Program-made: the position numbers and the translations under genes | Assembly (NCBI RefSeq): GCF_022352055.1 | Contig: NZ_JAKRWM010000006.1 | Span: 62,001-126,000 of the forward strand | Reading direction: 5' to 3' | From: Cohnella mopanensis | Lineage (GTDB): Bacteria > Bacillota > Bacilli > Paenibacillales > Paenibacillaceae | DNA: 64,000 bases | Shown: positions 51,960 through 59,715 of the stretch, piece by piece | Layout of the letters: each line of letters begins with the position of its first letter | How positions within the stretch are numbered: position 1 is the first letter of the stretch | The notes under the pieces: model-generated | What the model was told of the DNA's origin: nothing | What the model saw: only the letters and a program-made list of their open reading frames with translations | Databases searched by the model: none

Positions 51960-53098
51960 CGGGTTCCGGAACCTCCCCCCGTCCGCTTCGCGTCCGAATC
52001 GGATGGTTGCGCGCCTTCGTAAAGTTCAACTTCAACGGAAGCGACTTCTTGTCCATTCACGACAAGCGTAAGCCGGTGAATGCCTGGATAATGGCGGCGG
52101 GTAGACAGGTCCGCGAAGGAGAATCGGCGGCCGCCCTGAAGAGCGCTACCGCCCGATACGGTCTTCTCGCTGAGCTTAAATAGCTTACGGTACGATTTAC
52201 CCGTGGAGCGAGGGAACAGAACCGCTAGCTCGATTCTCAGCTTCACCGATTCCCCTTGAGGAGCCAGCAATTCATAGCGGAATTCGGTCGCTCCTCCTAT
52301 CTCTACGGCGAGCGGGTTAACCGACCATTCCGTCACCTCGATATCCGGTTGAGGCACGATCCCGAACAGCGCCATCGTTTCCGGATCGGCTGCGCGCAGC
52401 AACCCCCTGCAAGCATGGCGAATCACCCAATCCGTATGCTCGTTATGGCCAATCCAAGCTTGCGCGATCGACCGAACCTGCTCGGGATGATCCTTCGAGA
52501 TGTCATTCAAATTATTCGCTACGCTGCGTCTCACGTATTCCGAAGGGTCGGCTTTCAATTGCTCCAAGATCGGCCATATCGGACTTGGATCCCGCTTCAG
52601 CGCGGGAAGCGCATCCGCCCACGGAAGGCGAGGACGACAGCCTTCGCTTGCAAGCCTGCGTATATGCTCGTTCGGATGCTGGCTCCACTCATACATTTGC
52701 GCCATCATCCGCTGTTGATCCTTTTTTAAGAAGGGTCTTACGGCGAATTCGGACGACGACATTCGCGTGAATTTCGCCAACGCCGACACGGATCGCTCCC
52801 AATGCTCCAAACCGTAGACCTCTACAAAATCAGGGAAAATCAAATACGGGAAGCCGCGGCATTCGTCCGCAATGGCTTCCAGCACATCGAGAGCCTGTTC
52901 ATAATCGGCGGGAAGCGTCGCTCCCAAGCTCTCCGTGATGCGGCGCATTCTCCCTTTCAGCTCCAGCTCGTCCCAGCCCGCTCCAAGCGACAGCCGTACG
53001 AAAGTCTCACCTGGAAATGAAGGGTATGCCCTTTTCACTATATCTATAAACGCTCTTAGAAATGACTCGTTGTACATGGCCTTGAGCGGTTCTGCCAT
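51956..53098 (-). CDS. DNA alkylation repair protein, AlkC-like
   Basis: 380 residues. Helical HEAT-like repeats in residues 1-255 with 'HPNEHIRRLASEGCRPRLPWADALPAL', 'SEYVRRSVANNLNDISKDHPE' and 'WVIRHACRGLLR', as in AlkC/AlkD glycosylases, which excise 3-methyladenine and related bases. The last 110 residues are beta-rich, matching the immunoglobulin-like domain of the AlkC branch. Coupled to the ArAE gene behind it. Substrate range cannot be deduced. Confidence 0.82.
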   Translation of the reverse strand: MAEPLKAMYNESFLRAFIDIVKRAYPSFPGETFVRLSLGAGWDELELKGRMRRITESLGATLPADYEQALDVLEAIADECRGFPYLIFPDFVEVYGLEHWERSVSALAKFTRMSSSEFAVRPFLKKDQQRMMAQMYEWSQHPNEHIRRLASEGCRPRLPWADALPALKRDPSPIWPILEQLKADPSEYVRRSVANNLNDISKDHPEQVRSIAQAWIGHNEHTDWVIRHACRGLLRAADPETMALFGIVPQPDIEVTEWSVNPLAVEIGGATEFRYELLAPQGESVKLRIELAVLFPRSTGKSYRKLFKLSEKTVSGGSALQGGRRFSFADLSTRRHYPGIHRLTLVVNGQEVASVEVELYEGAQPSDSDAKRTGGGSGTR

Positions 53099-53192
53099 TC
53101 TATTTCCTCCTCATGCAAACACGATAAGCCTTCCCATTATAACATGTTATAATGAGAGTTATGATTAAGGAACTTCAAAGGGGAGTAACCGC

Positions 53193-54113
53193 TTGCTTCT
53201 GTTCGTCGTCAACGAAAATTCCGGCAATGGCCGCGGTCGTAAAATATGGGCTAAAGTCGAAGAACAATTACAAAACCGAGGTACGGACCATATTAAAGTC
53301 GTGGCAAACTCGGAAATGGAAGCGATTACACAAGTAAGCGAGCTTCTGGCGTGCAACAATGTGAGAACGATCGCCGCCATCGGAGGCGACGGCACTTTGC
53401 ACAGCCTTCTGCCTCTGCTCGCCGAAGCGAACATTCCTTTCGGGCTTATCCCTTCCGGCTCCGGTAACGATTCCGCTCGGTCTTTAGGCATTCCTAAAGA
53501 TCCTATCAAAGCTTTGGAGATCATTCTAGCGGGACAAACCCTAAAGATAGACTTGCTTGAAACCAAGTCCGATAACGGTCATAAGCAACTTACACTGACC
53601 GCGGTAGCGGTCGGACTCGATGCTGCGGTCGCGGACGATGTCAACAGATCAAGCTACAAAGGGTGGTGCAACAAGCTCGGAATCGGCTCTCTCGCTTATG
53701 TAATCGGATTACTGCGCGCGATGGCGAGCTTCAAACCCGCTCCTATTAAGGTCACGCTCGATGGAAACGTCCATGAATTCAAGAATGGCTGGTTATCCGC
53801 CGTCTCGAACGTCTCCACCTACGGAGGCGGATTAAAAATATGCCCAACCGCTCAACCGAACGATGGGCACCTTCATGTATGTATCGTGCACGACTGCAGT
53901 GTCCTGCGCATGCTGCTCATCTTTCCGACTGTATTGTGGGGGAAGCATATTCGCTTTCGGCGATTCGTAACGACTTTATCCGGAAACGCCGTCTCTATCG
54001 AATCCCCCTCGCCCCTGCTCGCTTTCGGCGATGGTGAGCCTTCCGGGCAAACCCCGATCTCGGCCGTCGTCGTCCCCCGTCAACTTGATTTCTTAATCGC
54101 GGCATCGGGATAA
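53193..54113 (+). CDS. Diacylglycerol kinase family lipid kinase (YegS/BmrU-like)
   Basis: 306 residues from TTG, six bases behind a GGGGAG site. 'NENSGNGRGRKIWAKVEEQL', the ATP loop 'AIGGDGTLHSLLPLL' and 'LIPSGSGNDSARSLGI' are the DAGK_cat features. It phosphorylates diacylglycerol or a related lipid. Its 3' end overlaps the convergent kinase gene by 34 bases. Confidence 0.88.
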   Translation: MLLFVVNENSGNGRGRKIWAKVEEQLQNRGTDHIKVVANSEMEAITQVSELLACNNVRTIAAIGGDGTLHSLLPLLAEANIPFGLIPSGSGNDSARSLGIPKDPIKALEIILAGQTLKIDLLETKSDNGHKQLTLTAVAVGLDAAVADDVNRSSYKGWCNKLGIGSLAYVIGLLRAMASFKPAPIKVTLDGNVHEFKNGWLSAVSNVSTYGGGLKICPTAQPNDGHLHVCIVHDCSVLRMLLIFPTVLWGKHIRFRRFVTTLSGNAVSIESPSPLLAFGDGEPSGQTPISAVVVPRQLDFLIAASG

Positions 54114-55843
54114 CGGAACGGAAGCATTATTTCGAATAGCGTGCCTTTGCCGATCTCGCTCTTCACGTCTATTTTGCCTTGGTGATTGTCTACGATTTTG
54201 TAGCTGACCATGAGACCGAGCCCCGTTCCCTTTTCCTTGGTCGTGTAGAACGGCTGCCCAATCTTGGCGAGTTGATCTTCGTCTATCCCCGGGCCTTCGT
54301 CCCTAATGCGAATGTAAACCCTATCGTTCTCGCGGGAGAACTTAATTCCAATGGTTCCTCCGTCGATCATCGCCTCGATGGCGTTCTTGATCACGTTGAT
54401 GAATACCTGCTTCACCTGATTTTCCACGCCATAGATCCATAACGGATCTGAACCGTACTCCGCTTCGATCGCAATATTGTGAAGGATAGCTTGCGTCTCC
54501 AGCAACGTAACCGTATCTCTCATCATTACCCGAGTGTCCTGGTAGTTAAGCTCATAGACTTGGGGTTTGGATAACATCAACAATTCGCTTACTATATCTT
54601 CTATGCGATCGAGCTCCGCGTTCATAATGTCGTAGTAGCTGTTGTTATTTTTTCTCCCCGAGGCTATCAGTTGCAAGAACCCTTTGAGCGATGTTAGCGG
54701 ATTACGGATTTCATGCGCGATTCCCGCAGCCAATTGTCCGGCTACGTAAAGCTTCTCCGAGTTGATCAGCAGCTCTTCATTTTTCTTCCTTTCGGAAATG
54801 TCCCTAATGATGACCTGGACCGCGGGTTCGTTGTCGAGCGTCGTTATCGTTTCTACGATTTCCGTATGCAGCACTTTTCCTTTGAGCGTAACCCACTCTT
54901 GCTCGATCGGCTTGCCGCTCCCAACGAACACTAAATTATGAAGCCTCTCCTTAACCGCGTTATGATCCTTCGCAGGCAGAAAAGTATAAATGGATTTGCC
55001 TAGCAAATCCGAATCCGTATTCGCTTCGAACATCCTGATTCCTGCCGCGTTGATGAAACCCCAACGGTTTCCTTTCAGAATCGCGATCGTATCCAACGAG
55101 TTTTCTACTAATAGGCGGTAACTTTCGTCCGTTTGATTCAATCGTTTGTCGATGTACCAAGTAATCAACGTCGACATCAGGATAAGTAAAGTTCCTATAC
55201 CCACGATTAGTGCTAGCAGATTAATATCATGATTCAGCTTGTCCGAAGTAGAGAAGCCGTCGGTGTATTCAATCGTTAACGCTTGTTTGCCGATTAATTG
55301 CACGGCCACGACCGATACTCCTAGGATTAAGCTGGATACGATTTTCCGGTAGCGGTAGGTGCTTTCCGACAATAAGAATGAGATGTAAGTGCCTATGAAA
55401 AGTAAGAGAAGCGACAAAAATACCTCGCCATAGTTGATGCCTAACCGTTCGATCTGCGGCCCCAATACGCTAAAATAGTTCATGATCGCTACGCCGAATG
55501 CCAAAATCGAGCTCCCGAACACGAGTCGAAATCTCAACACGCCTAGTAAGGTCAGCATGACGAAAGCCATCAGCGAGAAGAAAATGATGAACATTAAAGC
55601 GACCGGCATAACCCAAGTGAAATTAAGCGGATCATTGAATCCTAGCAAAGTAACGAAATGTTTGGCCCACAAACCTACGCCGAAGACGAAGGCGCCTCCA
55701 GCGAGCCAAAACTGCCGAAATGTGCCGTTCGTTCTCTTAAGATTGCCGATGAAGTTGAACATGGTATAAGATGCGAGTATGCTAATTAACAGTGCCAGCA
55801 GCAAAAAGAAAGCAGGCCAAGAGGCTACGGTACCGTTCATCAT
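54080..55843 (-). CDS. Orphan sensor histidine kinase with 7-helix sensor and PAS domain
   Basis: 587 residues. About seven membrane helices (10-230) with a divergent MHYT-like segment ('GLWAKHFVTLL', residues 57-67), a PAS domain (about 240-355), HisKA with phospho-accepting H377 in 'AGIAHEIRNPLTSL', and HATPase with 'NVIKNAIEAM', 'RDEGPGID' and 'GTGLGL'. No response regulator is adjacent. KinA-E-like sporulation kinases of Bacillales have this HisKA type, so input to Spo0F/Spo0A is plausible but inferred. Confidence 0.85.
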   Translation of the reverse strand: MMNGTVASWPAFFLLLALLISILASYTMFNFIGNLKRTNGTFRQFWLAGGAFVFGVGLWAKHFVTLLGFNDPLNFTWVMPVALMFIIFFSLMAFVMLTLLGVLRFRLVFGSSILAFGVAIMNYFSVLGPQIERLGINYGEVFLSLLLLFIGTYISFLLSESTYRYRKIVSSLILGVSVVAVQLIGKQALTIEYTDGFSTSDKLNHDINLLALIVGIGTLLILMSTLITWYIDKRLNQTDESYRLLVENSLDTIAILKGNRWGFINAAGIRMFEANTDSDLLGKSIYTFLPAKDHNAVKERLHNLVFVGSGKPIEQEWVTLKGKVLHTEIVETITTLDNEPAVQVIIRDISERKKNEELLINSEKLYVAGQLAAGIAHEIRNPLTSLKGFLQLIASGRKNNNSYYDIMNAELDRIEDIVSELLMLSKPQVYELNYQDTRVMMRDTVTLLETQAILHNIAIEAEYGSDPLWIYGVENQVKQVFINVIKNAIEAMIDGGTIGIKFSRENDRVYIRIRDEGPGIDEDQLAKIGQPFYTTKEKGTGLGLMVSYKIVDNHQGKIDVKSEIGKGTLFEIMLPFRYPDAAIKKSS

Positions 55844-55947
55844 TTAATCCCTCGCAAAAACTGACATGTTTAGCTTTTGTGTATTAGGATTCGACGGGTA
55901 GCAGCAAATTCCTTTTATAAAAAAGGTTAAAAATGGAGGTAATGTGA

Positions 55948-56436
55948 ATGTTTCGGTCAACCCTTAATGAATTCAAAACTTTCGCAATGCGCGGGAATGT
56001 CGTAGATTTGGCAGTCGGGGTCATTATCGGAGCGGCGTTCGGCAAAATCGTCACTTCTCTCGTAAACGATGTCGTCATGCCGCCGATTGGTAAATTGCTA
56101 GGGAACGTGGATTTCAAAGATTTATTTATTCCTTTAGAATCTACAACTGCTAAAACTTTGACCGAAGCACAGAAGGAAGCGGTTCCCGTCATAGCTTACG
56201 GCCAGTTCATCAATATCCTGATCGACTTCATCCTAGTTGCTTTCTGCGTGTTCTTGCTCGTTAAGTTTCTGAACAAACTCAGCCGCAAGAAGGAGACGGA
56301 GGCGCCGGTCGCGGCGGAACCGACTACCCGGGAATGCCCTTATTGCTTATCCGAAATTCCGCTTGCCGCATCTCGTTGCTCTCATTGCACATCCGAAGTA
56401 ACTCCGGTTACGCAAGCTTCATCGGCTAAAGGGTAA
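55948..56436 (+). CDS. mscL: Large-conductance mechanosensitive channel with C-terminal zinc ribbon
   Basis: 162 residues. The MscL core (1-115): '[40 protein letters not shown]' region forms TM1 and '[26 protein letters not shown]' TM2. An appended zinc ribbon follows (CPYC...CSHC, about 130-148), unlike the short helical tail of most MscL. It releases osmolytes on hypo-osmotic shock. AGGTAATG leader with GGAGG eight bases upstream of the ATG. Confidence 0.92.
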   Translation: MFRSTLNEFKTFAMRGNVVDLAVGVIIGAAFGKIVTSLVNDVVMPPIGKLLGNVDFKDLFIPLESTTAKTLTEAQKEAVPVIAYGQFINILIDFILVAFCVFLLVKFLNKLSRKKETEAPVAAEPTTRECPYCLSEIPLAASRCSHCTSEVTPVTQASSAKG

Positions 56437-56442
56437 TTAACG

Positions 56443-57090
56443 ATGGTGGAAATGTTCGACGTGTACGACGAGGAAGGAAACTGGACAGGCATCGCGGAGC
56501 GTCGCGAGGTTCATTCGAAAGGATTGTGGCACCACACCGTTCATTGCTGGCTTGTCCGTAAGGAATCCGCCGCCAATGCGCATGGACGACCGATGAAGGC
56601 AACCATCTTGTTCCAGCAAAGATCGGCGAACAAGGATACGAATCCGGGGTGCTTAGACATTACCGCAGCCGGCCATTTGGAAGCCGGGGAAACGCCTCAA
56701 GCAGTGCTAAGAGAATTAGAGGAAGAGCTTGGGGTTCGGGTTACCTTCGATCAGCTGCGGGAATATGGAATCGTCCGTGAGCATGGATCCGGCATCGTCG
56801 GTGGCATACCTTACACAGATGCCGAGATTAGCCATGTATACGGGCTAGTCACCGCTATGCCCCTTACGGATTTCCGCTTGCAGGAAGAGGAAGTATCCGG
56901 ACTATATGAGGCGGATGCAGATGATCTCATCGCTCTTATGGAGGGCACTTTGACAGAAACGACCGTCCATGGCGTAGCCCTTCAGTCCGGCAAGCTGCAG
57001 GCGGCGAATGCCGTCATCACCCGCAGCTCTTTCGTCCACCGGGACTACGGATACTATATTTCCGTGTTTAAGTTTTTGCGGGATCTTTAA
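56443..57090 (+). CDS. Nudix hydrolase
   Basis: 215 residues. The Nudix box is complete (residues about 74-95, GHLEAGE...RELEEELGV). The opening 'MFDVYDEEGNWTGIAERREVH' and 'GLWHHTVHCWL' are typical of the IDI-like/YfcD branch. Substrate unknown, a nucleoside diphosphate derivative is usual. Starts six bases after mscL. Confidence 0.85.
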   Translation: MVEMFDVYDEEGNWTGIAERREVHSKGLWHHTVHCWLVRKESAANAHGRPMKATILFQQRSANKDTNPGCLDITAAGHLEAGETPQAVLRELEEELGVRVTFDQLREYGIVREHGSGIVGGIPYTDAEISHVYGLVTAMPLTDFRLQEEEVSGLYEADADDLIALMEGTLTETTVHGVALQSGKLQAANAVITRSSFVHRDYGYYISVFKFLRDL

Positions 57091-57913
57091 TGGAACTATG
57101 AAAGCCTTCCCCGCTTAGTTGAAGATGGACGGGTCGCCACGCGATCCGTCCATTTCTTACTTTGCCTTCGAACCAACTGTCCCGCACAGGATGGCGGAAT
57201 AGCACCTCGAGCTTACCGTCCTCATCCGCGTCCCAAATACGAAAGAGGCGTTCATTGGTCATGGCGCCGAACCCCCGGCTATCGCCGACAACCTCCCACT
57301 CCACTCTAGTTTCCTCTTGCTCCATCGTTTGTTTTTGCCGGGATTTCCCTAGCCACCAATCGCCGAAGAGCGAGCTATATAATAGGATTTCGTCCCCTTC
57401 TCCTTCGAACTTCCCGCACCAAAAGCCGCCTTCCTCGCGGAATCGGCCTAAGCCCTCCCAATTTCTCCACCAACGGTCCACCATCCCGTGAATATTATAG
57501 AAAGTCGTTATGCTCGGAGCGGTATCGAAATCGTTAATTCCTGGATCGCCATATATTCTGGCAGCTTCCTGATGGATGCAGGCATGTAAATTCGATGACT
57601 CGATAAACCTCCCCAGCTCGTCGGCCGTAGCGAAGGACTCCGGTTGAAACAAGATGCGAGCTTCGGCAGCTTGATCGTAGCAGGGCGCTCGGCGAATGGT
57701 CTCGGGAACGGATACCCAAGGGTCCACGAGGCTAGGATCAAGCCCATTCTGACGGTACCAATCTAATGCCCTTCCAATAAAGTCGCGATGGAATCGGAGA
57801 AACTCAAGCCCATACCCCGTCGGAGGATTGTTGATATCCACGTTATGCCGAGCGTGGTGCCAATTGAGATGCTCATTGAGCAGGCTTTGCGGAAAATTCG
57901 GAATTCGCGGCAC
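57068..57913 (-). CDS. Tyrosinase/hemocyanin-like protein, possible type-3 copper site
   Basis: 281 residues. Two matching histidine sets are visible: H19-x3-H23 with H42 in 'FLRFHRDFIGRAL', and H110-x3-H114 with H142 in 'FYNIHGMVDRWW'. The F-x-x-H-R-x-F and F-x-x-x-H-x-x-V-D-R-x-W patterns are those of the CuA and CuB sites of type-3 copper proteins. Residues 160-281 form a separate Trp/Glu-rich beta domain of unknown kind. The overlap of its 3' end with the Nudix gene is convergent. Catalytic activity is unproven. Confidence 0.55.
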   Translation of the reverse strand: MPRIPNFPQSLLNEHLNWHHARHNVDINNPPTGYGLEFLRFHRDFIGRALDWYRQNGLDPSLVDPWVSVPETIRRAPCYDQAAEARILFQPESFATADELGRFIESSNLHACIHQEAARIYGDPGINDFDTAPSITTFYNIHGMVDRWWRNWEGLGRFREEGGFWCGKFEGEGDEILLYSSLFGDWWLGKSRQKQTMEQEETRVEWEVVGDSRGFGAMTNERLFRIWDADEDGKLEVLFRHPVRDSWFEGKVRNGRIAWRPVHLQLSGEGFHSSIKDPAKT

Positions 57914-58105
57914 AGGGACAGCCCCCTCATGATCTGCCCTATTCGTTAACGCAGGCAGTATAATTGCCTACAGAATATGCAAGAGCTTAGCGAGGTGGTA
58001 CTTCTATCCAACTTTTCCGAGTGGATGCCCGTATAAGAGATTACGAGATTCATAGAGAGAGGCAAATCACGAACGAGAACATGTATCCTGAGACACTTGC
58101 CGTAG

Positions 58106-58885
58106 TTACGCCAAAGTAATATCGACTTTTTTGTCTTCTTTGTTCCATTTCACCTTAGCCGACGCGTTGGATGCGGCTAGATCGCGAACGGGAACATAAC
58201 CATCGGTTCCGACCACGCGGGTGGCCAGAGGATTGCCGTTCGCGGTAACCGCCTTATCCTTCCAACCAACCTGGATTTGAAGCTTGTTGCCGACAACCCT
58301 GGCAGGAACCCATATTTGACCGTCAAACAGCTGTCCCTCCGCGACTTGAACACCGTTAACGATTATGGGGTAGGTTGCTGGTGTTGCTGGTGTTGCTGGC
58401 TCTTCGTTTGGTTTGGCTTGCTCGTCATATTGAGTTAACTTGTTGGCTTGAATGATCGAGATAAGCTTCGCGTCATATTGCGGGTCGGTTGCATAGCCAC
58501 ATAGACGCAATGCTTCCGCTTGGCGATTAGGCGTTAGAGCTTGCCTAACTCGATCATAGCGAGGAAGCTGGAACAGCAAATCTTGATCTTTGTAGAAATC
58601 ATAGACGCTATCATAGGCTCGGAACAGGGCCGAAGTATCCGTACGCACGCCATTTTCCACTTCCCACGTGCCTTTCTGTACCCATTGTCCGTGCCAGTAA
58701 GCATTCGGCTTGCCGCTCCCCACTTTAATGCCGCCGAGATTGTTCCACGGGTGGATGACTCCCCCCGTTTCGAGCAAATTCTGAGCTAGTCGGACCGACG
58801 GGAACAATGGAGATCCCTCTATTCTTGCTCTTACGGCCATGGGAGCCAAGGTTGCGATAAATTGCGCCTGACTAAGTTTTGCCAT
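58106..58885 (-). CDS. Phage-type endolysin: glucosaminidase plus surface-binding domain
   Basis: 259 residues. Residues 1-155 are a glucosaminidase (GH73-like) domain: 'SQAQFIATLAPMAVRARIEGSPLFPSVRLAQNLLETG' start with the catalytic E, 'NNLGGIKVG', 'FRAYDSVYDFYKDQDLLF'. An Ala/Pro/Thr linker (about 160-172) leads to a copper-amine-oxidase N-terminal-like domain (175-259; 'GVQVAEGQLFDGQIWVPARVV', 'GYVPVRDLA'). It would cleave peptidoglycan for cell lysis. Last gene of the prophage lysis cassette, overlapping the holin gene by 14 bases. Confidence 0.85.
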   Translation of the reverse strand: MAKLSQAQFIATLAPMAVRARIEGSPLFPSVRLAQNLLETGGVIHPWNNLGGIKVGSGKPNAYWHGQWVQKGTWEVENGVRTDTSALFRAYDSVYDFYKDQDLLFQLPRYDRVRQALTPNRQAEALRLCGYATDPQYDAKLISIIQANKLTQYDEQAKPNEEPATPATPATYPIIVNGVQVAEGQLFDGQIWVPARVVGNKLQIQVGWKDKAVTANGNPLATRVVGTDGYVPVRDLAASNASAKVKWNKEDKKVDITLA

Positions 58886-59135
58886 CCGGATGCTCCTCCC
58901 TTTTCTTGGTGAAATGATAGACTCCCGATGCCGTTAAACCAATAATGGAGATGGTCGTTAACGTTTGCTGGACAGTGTTAGGAACAAGTACAAAGACCGT
59001 CGCAATAAGCAGGCTGATGAGATGGTAATAGCGACTGGGAACGCTGAACTCCTTCGCGATGCCTACATACGCTGCGACGATAGGTGCCAGCATGATCACC
59101 TTGTCGGTCAATAGATCGAGATTGTCCAAACTCAT
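58872..59135 (-). CDS. Phage holin
   Basis: 87 residues from ATG behind GGGGTGA. Three predicted membrane segments and a charged tail (TKKREEHPDGKT). Location between an XhlA-like gene and a lysin identifies it as the holin. It differs from B. subtilis XhlB in sequence. Confidence 0.8.
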   Translation of the reverse strand: MSLDNLDLLTDKVIMLAPIVAAYVGIAKEFSVPSRYYHLISLLIATVFVLVPNTVQQTLTTISIIGLTASGVYHFTKKREEHPDGKT

Positions 59136-59143
59136 TATTTTAT

Positions 59144-59404
59144 TCACCCCCCCTGTAGATTGGTCACGGCGGCTATGACGGCAGCTAGAATAGCTCCGAC
59201 CAAAGTCCTCCACAACCAACGCTGGTTATCGGCGATTTCATCTATGCGTAAATGCGACGACTTGGAGGACTGCAACGCCTCCAGCGCCGAATCTCTCGCC
59301 GCCTCCGCCGTTTCGCGCACATCCGTCATCGCATCGATCTTCGTCTCCAACCGAACAACGCGCTCCCGAATATCCGAGAGCACGCGCGCTTCTTCGCTGG
59401 ACAT
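59144..59404 (-). CDS. xhlA: XhlA-like phage lysis protein
   Basis: 86 residues. Coiled coil at 5-60 ('RERVVRLETKIDAM') followed by one C-terminal membrane helix ('TLVGAILAAVIAAVTNL'), the XhlA layout. In PBSX, XhlA works with the holin to permit lysis. A shortened relative lies immediately upstream (59458-59601). Confidence 0.85.
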   Translation of the reverse strand: MSSEEARVLSDIRERVVRLETKIDAMTDVRETAEAARDSALEALQSSKSSHLRIDEIADNQRWLWRTLVGAILAAVIAAVTNLQGG

Positions 59405-59457
59405 GGTGGCACCTCCGATCTAAGTTAAATTTGACTATATTATCCAAATTGTAGATA

Positions 59458-59601
59458 TCAATTTTGAAAGTTTATGAAAATAAAAGTGGTTGTTTTATTC
59501 TCCGCCATCGTTCGAACGTCGGTCATTGTATCAATCTTTGTCTCAAGTCGATAAACGCGCTTGCGTATTTCCGACAATACCCTTGTCTCATCGTTTGACA
59601 A
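59458..59601 (-). pseudogene. Truncated XhlA paralogue
   Basis: A 47-codon frame from TTG, eight bases behind GGAGG. Its first 35 residues (e.g. 'RVLSEIRKRVYRLETKIDTM') repeat the N-terminus of the intact XhlA next to it at about two thirds identity, then the frame runs into an unrelated tail and stops; the membrane helix is gone. It is a decayed tandem duplicate, or a short antagonist version. Confidence 0.75.
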
Positions 59602-59619
59602 CCACTACACCTCCCCAAA

Positions 59620-59652
59620 TAAAAGAGGCTCCGCCTATGCGGATACCTCTTA
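59620..59652 (-). terminator. Terminator after the tail fibre gene
   Basis: AAGAGG..CCGC and GCGG..CCTCTT form the stem; the minus strand continues TTTTA. It separates the tail genes from the lysis cassette. Confidence 0.7.
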
Positions 59653-59715
59653 TGCCAATCCAGTTATATCTACATATCGCTGACCCATAATTTCTACCCA
59701 CAACTTCATGAACGT

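Noticed and set aside
57914..58105. Prophage attachment site at the left edge of the tail module
   Set aside because: No tRNA gene or direct repeat can be identified, and the other end lies outside the window.
58021..58119. 32-codon frame VDARIRDYEIHRERQITN... before the lysin
   Set aside because: It overlaps the lysin stop on the opposite strand and lacks a convincing start; possibly a remnant at the prophage edge, but too weak to annotate.
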